35,462 nt of DNA from NCBI GenBank assembly GCA_025359485.1, contig JANYGA010000246.1, positions 1-35,462 of the forward strand, given 5' to 3'. Source of the stretch: Rhodospirillales bacterium. GTDB lineage: Bacteria > Vulcanimicrobiota > Vulcanimicrobiia > Vulcanimicrobiales > Vulcanimicrobiaceae. The notes beneath the pieces are model-generated. The model searched no databases. It was given only the letters and a program-made list of their open reading frames with translations, and was not told where the DNA came from. Every line of letters begins with the position of its first letter. The stretch's first letter is position 1. Both the position numbers and the translations under genes were made by a program. Below are positions 15,603-22,854 of the stretch, one piece after another.

Positions 15603-17422
15603 GCGCGCGCTTCCACTTTGCGAAGGTATCGCAAGACGTCGTCGGCGACGTCGGGCGCGAGATCGGGCGTCATCAGATGGAGCGGATTAGATTCCATACT
15701 TCCCGACTCGGTTACGCGACTCGCGATCTTTGGAAAGTACATCTGCTCGGGATCGATCGGCACGATAAACCCCTGTGGCCCCGGTGCGTTCATGCGCGCG
15801 TTGAAATCTTCGGATGCGAAAGCGTCGGGACCGGCGTCGGTCACGGGAATACCGTACGCCTCGAAAAGCTTGAGCCAATTCGGAAAGCCGAGCCCGGTTT
15901 TAACGTCGCACCCGACGTACGCGCCGCCGAAATAATTTCGCTGCGTCGTTCGGATCGACGCATAACCCTCGTTCGAGAAAATGAAAATTTTGAGGTTGAG
16001 TGCGTTGATTGCGACCGTGCCGAGTTCTTGCGCGTTTTGAATGAAGCCCCCGTCGCCTTCGACCACGATCGTGCGTTTGCTCGGCCACGCGAGTGCCGCA
16101 CCGATCGCGCCGGAAAGGCCGTAGCCCATCGATGCGAGCCCTTTATCCGTGACGATCAGCTGGCCGCTTTTCTGCGCGATCGTTTGCAGCGCGGTCGAAT
16201 TCGCGCCGCCGCTACTGCACGGCACCAGAATATCGTTTGTTGAGGCGAGCGCCGAGAGTTCGCTGTAAAAGTCGAACGGATTGACGTAACCCGAACGGAC
16301 CGCATTTGCCGGATCGTTGAGCGGCAACGTGTCGCGCACGTGCGCGCAAAACGAACGCCACTTCGAATAATCGCCGTACTCGCGTTTCGCGAGTGCGCGC
16401 AAGAACGTATTGGCATCACCGGCAATCGCGATATCGACGCGCGGATGACCTTTCCGTAATTCCGCTGGATCGATATCGACCTGAACGAGCGTTCCGACGG
16501 GCACGAACTGTTGCCAATTAAAGCCGGTTTGCTGAAGGCCCAAGCGCGTTCCCAGTGCGATAACGAGATCGGCTTGTTGGATCAAGACGTTCGCGAATCG
16601 TTGACCCCACGTGTTCGGACGGCCGGCGTAGATCGCTTCACCCGCATCGATGCGATCGATGCCGTTCCACGTCGTCTGTACCGGCACACCGATGCGACGC
16701 AGATCGGCCATGACGGCGGCCGCCGTCTCGCGTTCGACGCCCGCTCCGATCAGGACGATCGGACGCTCCGCCGATCGCAGTAACTCGGCAACTTCGTCGA
16801 TTCGCTCGAGAGCCGCGCGGCCGGCGTCGGCTCGCGCGGTTTCGACGGAGCGATTGGCGTCCGCATCATCGGGCGCACCGGACATTGCGGCAGGCGCGCC
16901 TTGCGCGTCGAGACAGAATTCCAGGAAAACGGGGCCTTTGCGGCCCCGTCGTCCGCGATCGACGGCAGCGACGAACGCAGATTTGCTCATTGGGCGCTCG
17001 ATACGCTCCGCATGGACGGAGATCGGTCGCACGATGGCCACGCCGTCGATTTCCTGAATTCCACGCTGCCGCAAACCGTCCGTTGCGATATCGGTGCTTT
17101 TGACTTGACCGCCGATAACGAGAAGCTCGCGACTTTCGAGGAATGCCCCGCCGATCGCCGTGACGATATTGGTCAGGCCCGGCCCGGCGGTCACGAGCGC
17201 AAAGGCTCGGCCCGGTGGCTCGACGGCATTGAAGTACTCCGCCGCGATACCGACGGCGACTTCGTGGACGAATGGAACGCACGTAAACCTACTGCGCGCG
17301 CCATTGAGGAAGTGCATGATGTTGCCGCCGGCAACGAAGAAGCAGTGCGTGTAACCGAGTTCGACGAGCCAATCCATGACCTCGTCGGCGTGACGCTGCG
17401 GTGCGGTCAAATCCGCCGTCAC
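15599..17422 (-). CDS. ThDP-dependent acetolactate synthase-like enzyme of a sugar pathway
   Basis: A 607-residue thiamine-diphosphate enzyme. The PYR domain has the activating Glu in 'CVPFVHEVAVGIAAEYFNAV' and 'ALVTAGPGLTNIVTAIGGAFLESRELLVIGGQ'. A central Rossmann domain follows ('RPIVLIGAGVERETAAAVM'), and the PP domain has 'VEGDGGFIQNAQELGTVAINALNLKIFIFSNEGYASIRTTQ', where GDG and SNEGY mark the Mg/diphosphate site. The start chosen is GTG at 17422, in GTGA overlap with the NeuB-like gene; the 719-residue ORF in the track is an upstream extension into that gene. Next to rfbFGH it recalls YerE, which transfers an acetaldehyde unit from pyruvate to CDP-4-keto-3,6-dideoxyglucose in yersiniose synthesis. 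True acetolactate synthase is less likely because no ilvN or ilvC is nearby. Confidence 0.88.
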   Translation of the reverse strand: MTADLTAPQRHADEVMDWLVELGYTHCFFVAGGNIMHFLNGARSRFTCVPFVHEVAVGIAAEYFNAVEPPGRAFALVTAGPGLTNIVTAIGGAFLESRELLVIGGQVKSTDIATDGLRQRGIQEIDGVAIVRPISVHAERIERPMSKSAFVAAVDRGRRGRKGPVFLEFCLDAQGAPAAMSGAPDDADANRSVETARADAGRAALERIDEVAELLRSAERPIVLIGAGVERETAAAVMADLRRIGVPVQTTWNGIDRIDAGEAIYAGRPNTWGQRFANVLIQQADLVIALGTRLGLQQTGFNWQQFVPVGTLVQVDIDPAELRKGHPRVDIAIAGDANTFLRALAKREYGDYSKWRSFCAHVRDTLPLNDPANAVRSGYVNPFDFYSELSALASTNDILVPCSSGGANSTALQTIAQKSGQLIVTDKGLASMGYGLSGAIGAALAWPSKRTIVVEGDGGFIQNAQELGTVAINALNLKIFIFSNEGYASIRTTQRNYFGGAYVGCDVKTGLGFPNWLKLFEAYGIPVTDAGPDAFASEDFNARMNAPGPQGFIVPIDPEQMYFPKIASRVTESGSMESNPLHLMTPDLAPDVADDVLRYLRKVEARA

Positions 17423-18543
17423 TTGACTTCGACCGAGCCTACCCCGTTCGTATGGTGCGGGAGGCCGCGCATCGTGATGCGCGCGCGCATCGAGGGATTG
17501 CGCGAATACGGCGTATCGACGTCGTCGAGCATGACGGGTTCGGATCGCTTGATCGGCTGCGCGAGGATCTCGCCATCGATCAATTCGCGACAGGAGAGCT
17601 GACCTTGGATCAGCGGGATCGCCATGAAGTAATCGCCCTCGCGAAGTTTGTGTCCGGCGGGGAAATCGGCGTTCGCATAAACTCCGCGCAAAAGAGCCTC
17701 GAGATATTCGACCTCGGCTGGCCCGGGAATGCGTTTCGCAAGTCCGGGGGCTCCGCACATTTCGCGCGCTTTATTGTACGCGCGGAACCACGTGTCGCAT
17801 TGATCTGGAAGCGTGCAGTAGGGCGAGACGGGAATGCCGTCGGCTTCGATGTCGATATGGCGTTCGAACGTGCGTGCACCCTTCGCATACGCAATCATCA
17901 CCGACGAACTCCAATCGTTGTGCTCGTGTGTCGAAAGCCCGACGGTGATGTTGGGATAGCGGTGCTTGAGAAAGTCGATTTGGTTGAGTTCGAGATCGCT
18001 GTCCTCCGAAGGATACAGCGAGACGCAGTGATTGAGTGCCAGCGGAATCGAACGATTTTCGAAAAACGTCACGAGATCATCCATGTCCTTGAGCGACGAT
18101 CCGCCGGTCGATGCGATAACCGGTTTTTTCGTCGTCGCGATCTTTTCGATCAAAACCCAATCGTTGATATCCGAGCTCGCCAACTTGATGATCGGGAGGT
18201 TGAGTCGAACGCAAAAATCGACGGACTCTTCGTCGAACGGCGTCGCCATCGGAATACAGCCGGATTTGCGAATGTGCTCGACGAGCGTCGCGAGGTCGGC
18301 TCGGGACATTTTCGTGTCCATCGTCTTTTTGACGTATCGAATATCGGTCCGTTTCTGCGCCTCGGGATGGACGAAATTGTCGACGTCCCGAAATTGCAGC
18401 TTGATCGCCGCGCGAACGTTGTTGTACCGCACGACGCGCGAAAAATCGGTCGCAATTTGCATCCCGCGCTCGAGTCGTCCCCAGTGGTTATTGGCCATCT
18501 CGAGGACGAAGAGTTCGTCGAAAATATCGCGGTTGATTGACAA
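17419..18543 (-). CDS. NeuB/SpsE-family sialic-acid-synthase-like protein
   Basis: A 374-residue TIM-barrel PEP-condensing enzyme of the NeuB family with a C-terminal SAF/antifreeze-like region. The N-terminus 'LFVLEMANNHWGRLERGMQIA' matches the E-x-x-x-N-H motif. 'AIKLQFRDVDNFV', 'IIKLASSDINDWVLIEKIA' and 'PVIASTGGSSLKDMDDLV' are barrel strands, and 'TVGLSTHEHND' with 'FERHIDIEADGIPVSPY' carry the two metal-binding His. The SAF-like tail lies near 'AGHKLREGDYFMAIPLIQG'. The start is TTG at 18543, supported by GAGGA nine nt upstream (18553-18557). Known homologues join PEP to N-acetylmannosamine or related 6-deoxy sugars. No NeuA (CMP transferase) or NeuC (epimerase) is present, so the acceptor sugar is unknown. 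It overlaps the ThDP gene by GTGA. Confidence 0.88.
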   Translation of the reverse strand: MSINRDIFDELFVLEMANNHWGRLERGMQIATDFSRVVRYNNVRAAIKLQFRDVDNFVHPEAQKRTDIRYVKKTMDTKMSRADLATLVEHIRKSGCIPMATPFDEESVDFCVRLNLPIIKLASSDINDWVLIEKIATTKKPVIASTGGSSLKDMDDLVTFFENRSIPLALNHCVSLYPSEDSDLELNQIDFLKHRYPNITVGLSTHEHNDWSSSVMIAYAKGARTFERHIDIEADGIPVSPYCTLPDQCDTWFRAYNKAREMCGAPGLAKRIPGPAEVEYLEALLRGVYANADFPAGHKLREGDYFMAIPLIQGQLSCRELIDGEILAQPIKRSEPVMLDDVDTPYSRNPSMRARITMRGLPHHTNGVGSVEVK

Positions 18544-18552
18544 GTCGATTGT

Positions 18553-18557
18553 TCCTC
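18553..18557 (-). promoter_or_regulatory. Shine-Dalgarno for the TTG start of the NeuB-like gene
   Basis: GAGGA on the minus strand ends nine nucleotides before TTG at 18543. It is what supports the rare start codon over any other choice in this frame. Confidence 0.6.
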
Positions 18558-18633
18558 AGGCGGCGTGGCTTGGAGTTCGCGAAGGGAATCCGGTTGGCGT
18601 GAAGCATCGATTAGGTAATGGCGATCAAAGATT

Positions 18634-18655
18634 CCCGCACTGATCTCACTGCGGG
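18634..18655. promoter_or_regulatory. 22-bp near-palindrome CCCGCAcTGATCTCAcTGCGGG
   Basis: The arms CCCGCA/TGCGGG are perfect and the centre TGATCTCA is nearly symmetric, with one C/C mismatch per dyad. It lies about 90 nt upstream of the neuB-like start. It could be a dimeric-repressor operator or a hairpin in that operon's leader. No T-run follows on either strand, so it is not a classical terminator. Confidence 0.4.
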
Positions 18656-18715
18656 TCTCGTACATTTCGAACGTGGTTGCGATACCGATCGTCCCGTTTT
18701 CGTATTTCGAGCGTC

Positions 18716-18734
18716 TTCGAGCACGTTGCTCGAA
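18716..18734. repeat. Perfect 8-bp inverted repeat TTCGAGCA-CGT-TGCTCGAA
   Basis: Eight-base arms flank a 3-nt spacer, about 170 nt upstream of the neuB-like TTG and about 195 nt upstream of dnaG. It is a candidate operator or leader hairpin; no U-tract follows it on either strand. Confidence 0.45.
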
Positions 18735-18928
18735 TTGGGTTCTCAAATGCCGAAAATGATACGTCGTGGTGAGGGGATCGCGTCGTCCCACCTCCCTTCT
18801 CATGTAATCGGCACCCTCGGCATGGGATTCCACTCGCGCGGAGATGGAGCCCCGGAATTCTCGGCGGGTGCCGCCGTCCGGGAACGTCGCGGCCTCACGA
18901 TGCGCGGCATCACCGCAGCGCGCCCGTA

Positions 18929-20740
18929 ATGCGCATCGACCAAACCACGATCCGCGAGATTCTCGCGCGAACCGACATCGGCACCTTCATCGGCACGTAC
19001 GTCCAGCTGCGTAAACGCGGCCGCGATCTCGTGGGGCTGTGTCCCTTTCACGGCGAGAAGTCGCCGTCGTTTCACGTTCATCCCGATAGCGGCTACTTCA
19101 AATGCTTCGGCTGCCAGAAGGGCGGCGACGTCATCAAGTTCGTGATGGAACTCGAAGGCTTGCCGTTCCCCGAAGCCGCGCGTGTCCTCGCTCGGCGCGC
19201 GGGGGTCGAACTCGCCGAAGAAGATCCCGCAGCGGCGCGCGTCCGCGGCGAGAAAGAGCAGATCCACGCGGTGAACGAACTCGCCGCGTCGTTTTACCAC
19301 CGCACGCTCCGACTGGGAGCCGGAGCCGAAAACGCACGCGCCTACGTCGCAAAGCGCGGCCTGCGTCAAGAAACCGTCGATGCGTTCAAGATCGGCTACG
19401 CGCCCGACACGTGGAACGCACTCGTCGCCGAACTCCAGAGCAACGGCATGGATCTCGCGATTGCGGAGAAGGCCTACCTCATCAAAGCACGCTCCGGCGG
19501 CAACGGGTACTACGATTTCTATCGCGATCGCTTGATGATCCCGACCTATGCGACAACGGGCGAATGCATCGCCTTCGGTGGCCGTTCGCTCGATGGTCAA
19601 GAACCGAAGTATCTCAACACGGGCGCGACTCCCGTCTATACCAAAGGCCGCGGTCTCTATGCCCTCAACGTCGCTCGTCGCTCCGCGGTCGATCGCGAAG
19701 CGCTCGTCGTCGTCGAAGGCTACCTCGACTGCATCGCATTACACGAAGCCGGATTCACGAACGCCGTCGCGTCGCTCGGTACGGCGTTCACGCCCGAACA
19801 AGCCACCGAGCTGCGCAAATATTCCGAACGCATCTTCGTCTGCTTCGACGCCGACACGGCGGGTAGCAACGCGACCGCGAAATCGATCGACACGCTCGGC
19901 GCGGCCGGTTGCGTCGCGTTCATCGTGCAACTTCCCCCGGGCGAAGACCCCGACACATTCGTGCGCACCAACGGCGCGCCAGCATTCCAGAAAAAACTCG
20001 ACGACGCGTTACCTTGGATTCAATTCAAACTCGATCGCGAGATCTCGACCATTCTCGCGAAGCGCTTACCGCCCGCGCAAGCGGCGCAGACCGCCGAGAC
20101 GCTCGTCTCCGCGTTGCCGCGCGTCGAGTGGGATAAGTGGCGCGTCTACGTGGCGGGCAAACTCGGTCTCGCAATCGACGACCTGCGCGCCAACCGCTTC
20201 GTGAACAATCCCGCCAATTTCGCGCCGCGCATCGGTGGGGGCGCGGGCATGGTGCGGCACGTCGCGCCGACGGCCGAACCACCCTCGGTCGATCGCGAGA
20301 TTCTCGCCGCACTCGTCGACGAGCCCGCGCTCGTCGCAGAGTTCGCGCCGCTCATTCCGAGCGACGTTTTTACCGACGAGCGCTATCGCGAAATCTACCG
20401 CTCGCTCTGCGCGGCTGCGGCAACGCTCGTGACCGCGAGCGACGTCTACGCTGTCCTGGGCGACGATCGCGATGCCGTCGAACGCGTGGTCGCGCTACAG
20501 AAGACGGACCGGTCGTCGCAGATTCGCTTCCCGGACTCACCCGCACGGCGCGCATATCTCGAACGCGTCGTCGAACGCCTCACCGAAGACGACCTGGAGC
20601 GCCGATTCCGCGAACTCGACGCTCGCATCGATGCGGCATTCGCATCGGGCGCGGCGATTTCGACCGAAGATCGCGACGAACACCGTAAGCTTTCAACGGA
20701 CCGGGAATCTCGAAAACGAAAAAGGCTGGGCACGCGCTAA
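18929..20740 (+). CDS. dnaG: DNA primase
   Basis: A 603-residue bacterial primase that synthesises RNA primers at the replication fork with DnaB. The N-terminal CHC2 zinc-binding domain is 'LCPFHGEKSPSFHVHPDSGYFKCFGCQKGGD' (Cys38, His41, Cys59, Cys62). The catalytic core contains 'FGGRSLDGQEPKYLNTGATPVYTKGRGLYAL' and the TOPRIM acidic motifs 'VVVEGYLDCIALHEAGF' and 'IFVCFDADTAGSNAT'. The C-terminal region from about residue 450 is the helicase-interacting helical domain and diverges from model species. The start is ATG at 18929. It is followed within 40 nt by a toxin-antitoxin cassette and then rpoD; dnaG-rpoD adjacency is common in bacteria. Confidence 0.96.
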   Translation: MRIDQTTIREILARTDIGTFIGTYVQLRKRGRDLVGLCPFHGEKSPSFHVHPDSGYFKCFGCQKGGDVIKFVMELEGLPFPEAARVLARRAGVELAEEDPAAARVRGEKEQIHAVNELAASFYHRTLRLGAGAENARAYVAKRGLRQETVDAFKIGYAPDTWNALVAELQSNGMDLAIAEKAYLIKARSGGNGYYDFYRDRLMIPTYATTGECIAFGGRSLDGQEPKYLNTGATPVYTKGRGLYALNVARRSAVDREALVVVEGYLDCIALHEAGFTNAVASLGTAFTPEQATELRKYSERIFVCFDADTAGSNATAKSIDTLGAAGCVAFIVQLPPGEDPDTFVRTNGAPAFQKKLDDALPWIQFKLDREISTILAKRLPPAQAAQTAETLVSALPRVEWDKWRVYVAGKLGLAIDDLRANRFVNNPANFAPRIGGGAGMVRHVAPTAEPPSVDREILAALVDEPALVAEFAPLIPSDVFTDERYREIYRSLCAAAATLVTASDVYAVLGDDRDAVERVVALQKTDRSSQIRFPDSPARRAYLERVVERLTEDDLERRFRELDARIDAAFASGAAISTEDRDEHRKLSTDRESRKRKRLGTR

Positions 20741-20770
20741 TTGACCCCACGTGGGGGCGCGCGCTATAAA
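20741..20770 (+). promoter_or_regulatory. Predicted sigma-70 promoter of the toxin-antitoxin cassette with CCCCACGTGGGG operator
   Basis: TTGACC (20741-20746) and TATAAA (20765-20770) are separated by 18 nt. A perfect 12-bp palindrome CCCCACGTGGGG (20745-20756) sits across the end of the -35 and the spacer, where a ribbon-helix-helix antitoxin would block RNA polymerase. The predicted +1 falls at about 20777, which is the A of the antitoxin ATG, so the mRNA would be leaderless. The promoter begins immediately after the dnaG stop. Confidence 0.65.
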
Positions 20771-20776
20771 GATGGC

Positions 20777-21019
20777 ATGGCCGATCTCAAAGTTCGTAAT
20801 CTCGACGACGTTCTCGTCGATGCTCTTCGTAGACGTGCCAAGCAGCATGGCGTATCGCTTGAAGAAGAAGCACGCCGCACGCTCGCTGAATCTTTCGAAG
20901 CGCGGCGCGAAAATTTTTTCAGGCGAGCAGCCGCAATTCGATCGGCGATTGGCGAACCTGGCGACCCGAGCCTCGACAGCGCCCTGATTATTCGTGAAGA
21001 ACGCGATGCCTGGGGCTGA
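20777..21019 (+). CDS. FitA-like ribbon-helix-helix antitoxin
   Basis: An 80-residue antitoxin. The N-terminal 'MADLKVRNLDDVLVDALRRRAKQHGVSLEEEARRTLAESF' is the FitA/Arc-type ribbon-helix-helix DNA-binding fold: one beta strand, then two helices. The C-terminal 'DSALIIREERDAWG' matches the family's toxin-binding tail, which normally ends D-S-x-x-(L/I)-I-R-E-x-R-D. I prefer ATG at 20777 over the TTG at 20741, because the latter lies on the -35 box and adds residues foreign to the family. It overlaps the PIN toxin gene by 14 nt. It probably represses its own promoter at the palindrome just upstream, alone and with the toxin. Confidence 0.88.
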   Translation: MADLKVRNLDDVLVDALRRRAKQHGVSLEEEARRTLAESFEARRENFFRRAAAIRSAIGEPGDPSLDSALIIREERDAWG

Positions 21020-21449
21020 GCGCCTCGCACTCGTGATGCTCGATGCCTCGGTTGCGGTCCGTTCCATTATTCCCGAGGTTGGCACGGAGCGTGCAATCGA
21101 AGTAATGCAGCTCGCGCGCTTTTTGATCGCACCGCGCCTTCTCGCCACCGAGTGTGCCGCAGCGATTCGTCGAAAAGTCGTCGGAGGCGAACTTACGCTC
21201 GAGCTCGCCGATCGGGCGATCTCCGCTCTCTCGTCGTCGTTTTCTGAAAACATTATTCGACTTGCAGAAGACGAGACGTTCGTTGCTTCGGCATTCGCAA
21301 TCGCGATCGCGATCGCACATAAGCTTCCGGATTGCATGTACCTCGCGCTCGCAGAGCGCGAGAGCGCTCCGCTGGCTACCGCCGACGAACGATTGGCGCG
21401 TGTTGCCGAGCGTCGCGGGATCACCGTCCTCTTCGTTGCAAACGACTGA
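21006..21449 (+). CDS. VapC-like PIN-domain toxin
   Basis: A 147-residue PIN-domain ribonuclease. The acidic active-site residues are visible in order: Asp in 'VMLDASVAVRSII', Glu in 'LLATECAAAIRRKV', Asp in 'HKLPDCMYLALAE' and Asp in 'LATADERLARVAE'. VapC toxins cleave RNA (tRNA or rRNA sites in characterised cases); the target here is unknown. The start may be ATG at 21006 or GTG at 20994; either overlaps the antitoxin gene, as is normal for the pair. It is followed by 166 nt with no recognisable feature before rpoD. Intact motifs suggest an active toxin. Confidence 0.88.
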   Translation: MPGAERLALVMLDASVAVRSIIPEVGTERAIEVMQLARFLIAPRLLATECAAAIRRKVVGGELTLELADRAISALSSSFSENIIRLAEDETFVASAFAIAIAIAHKLPDCMYLALAERESAPLATADERLARVAERRGITVLFVAND

Positions 21450-21615
21450 GCCGCGCGTCGCCGCGAAACGCAACCATCGAGCGTCCGTCGCAGTCTTCAC
21501 ACCGCCCGACAAAAGACATGACCGTTCAAGCGCGGTGGAATTTCACGTCGGGTTGCAGAAGAGCGTCGGCTCGCGCCCATGAGGCGCACGTCGAAAGGGG
21601 GTGAGGTCAAAACGT

Positions 21616-22791
21616 ATGGCACGAAAGAAAGCGGCGAATAATGGCTCGAACGGCGAGGCGGCGGCACCGGCATTGCCACTCGAAGAGCAGATCAAGAAGC
21701 TCATCGAAAAAGGCAAAAAGCGTCAGTCGCTGACGTATGAAGAAATCAATGCCGTCTTCGATAATGTCGAAGAAGTCGATCCCGAGCGCATCGACGCGCT
21801 CTTCGAAGAGATCGCGACGCTGGGCATCGAGGTCGTCGAAGAAGCGAAAGACGAGAAGCCCGAGGAAAAAGAGGGCGGCGCCGAAGCGGAAGTTCCCGCA
21901 GGCCTCTCCCTCGACGATCCCGTTCGGATGTACCTCAAAGAGATCGGCCGCGTGCCGCTCCTCTCGATGGACGAAGAAAAAACGCTCGCGATGTCGATCG
22001 AAGCGGGCGAACTCGAAGGCCAGAAAAACGGTCAGGCGCAGGGCCGCATCGTCGAAGCGGGCTTCGAATCCAAACGCAAACTCACCGAAGCGAATCTTCG
22101 TCTCGTCGTCTCGATCGCGAAGAAGTACGTCGGCCGCGGCATGCTCTTTCTCGACCTCATTCAAGAGGGCAACCTCGGTCTGATCCGCGCCGTCGAAAAA
22201 TTCGATTATCGCAAGGGCTATAAATTCTCGACGTACGCGACGTGGTGGATCCGTCAGGCGATCACGCGCGCGCTCGCCGATCAGGCCCGCACGATCCGCA
22301 TCCCCGTGCACATGGTCGAGACGATCAATCGTCTCATCAAGATTTCGCGTCAGCTCTTGCAAGAACTCGGCCGCGACCCCACGGTCGAAGAGATCGCGCA
22401 CGAGATGGGGCTCACGCCCGAGAAGGTTCGCGAAGTCATCAAGATTTCGCAGGAGCCGATCTCGCTCGAGACGCCGATCGGCGAGGAAGAAGATTCGCAT
22501 CTCGGCGATTTCATCGAGGATCAGGAAGCGATCGCGCCCGCGGAAGCGGCCTCGGTCATGCTGCTCAAAGAGAAGATGGCCGACGTTCTCAAGAACTTAA
22601 CCGAACGCGAACGCAAGGTGCTCGTCCTCCGGTTCGGTCTCGAAGACGGCCATCAACGCACGCTCGAAGAAGTCGGCCAAGAGTTCGGCGTCACGCGCGA
22701 ACGCATCCGACAGATCGAAGCGAAGGCGTTGCGCAAACTCCGCCATCCCTCGCGCGGCAAAGCGCTCAAAGATTATTGGTCGAGCGAATAA
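21616..22791 (+). CDS. rpoD: RNA polymerase primary sigma factor (RpoD/SigA)
   Basis: A 391-residue group 1 sigma-70 factor. A compact region 1.1 ('[27 protein letters not shown]') is followed by an acidic linker and region 1.2 ('[25 protein letters not shown]'). Region 2 includes '[30 protein letters not shown]' (-10 melting and recognition), region 3 '[25 protein letters not shown]', and region 4 '[33 protein letters not shown]' (the -35 helix-turn-helix). These near-consensus regions imply recognition of TTGACA/TATAAT-like promoters, in line with those seen before the toxin-antitoxin cassette and the tRNA. I chose ATG at 21616 (MARKK), with a GTGAGGT purine-rich site about 9 nt upstream, over GTG at 21601. 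Confidence 0.96.
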   Translation: MARKKAANNGSNGEAAAPALPLEEQIKKLIEKGKKRQSLTYEEINAVFDNVEEVDPERIDALFEEIATLGIEVVEEAKDEKPEEKEGGAEAEVPAGLSLDDPVRMYLKEIGRVPLLSMDEEKTLAMSIEAGELEGQKNGQAQGRIVEAGFESKRKLTEANLRLVVSIAKKYVGRGMLFLDLIQEGNLGLIRAVEKFDYRKGYKFSTYATWWIRQAITRALADQARTIRIPVHMVETINRLIKISRQLLQELGRDPTVEEIAHEMGLTPEKVREVIKISQEPISLETPIGEEEDSHLGDFIEDQEAIAPAEAASVMLLKEKMADVLKNLTERERKVLVLRFGLEDGHQRTLEEVGQEFGVTRERIRQIEAKALRKLRHPSRGKALKDYWSSE

Positions 22792-22819
22792 CGCGACGAG
22801 CTGCCGTTTTTCGTTTCCA

Positions 22820-22845
22820 TCCGGCCCTCGTATGAGAGGACCGGA
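22820..22845. terminator. Hairpin between convergent rpoD and secreted-protein genes
   Basis: Inverted repeat TCCGGcCCTC...GAGgaCCGGA: nine pairs with one mismatch and a 6-nt loop. It lies 29 nt after the rpoD stop and 10 nt beyond the end of the convergent gene. No long T-run follows on either strand, so it may be a weak or factor-assisted bidirectional terminator. Confidence 0.35.
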
Positions 22846-22854
22846 CCGCCCGAG

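Larger units (their letters stand above)
18544..18928. other. Divergent intergenic region between neuB-like gene and dnaG
   Basis: This 385-nt gap is the longest non-coding stretch in the window. It must carry the promoters for the minus-strand neuB-like operon and probably for dnaG. I find no gene that I can defend: the ORFs crossing it have no recognisable motifs, and the longest runs deep into the neuB-like gene out of frame. It does contain two inverted repeats (listed separately). I see no clear -35/-10 pair at consensus spacing. Confidence 0.6.

Noticed and set aside
15599-17422. Annotation as acetolactate synthase (ilvB) for branched-chain amino acids.
   Set aside because: No ilvN, ilvC or ilvD nearby, and it is translationally fused to NeuB-like and GT2 genes in a dideoxysugar locus.
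18150-18833. A 227-residue minus-strand ORF crossing the neuB-like start and the intergenic region.
   Set aside because: It runs far into the neuB-like gene out of frame, has no recognised motif and has no natural end near that gene; the region is better read as leader/promoter DNA.
18618-18929. A 103-residue plus-strand ORF just before dnaG.
   Set aside because: No family features, composition like noncoding sequence, and it overlaps the dnaG start; kept as intergenic.
18800-19600. A 266-residue minus-strand ORF opposite dnaG.
   Set aside because: It is the antisense shadow of the conserved dnaG coding sequence, a common artefact in high-GC DNA.
21607-22500. A 297-residue minus-strand ORF opposite rpoD.
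   Set aside because: Antisense shadow of a strongly conserved gene, with no domains of its own.
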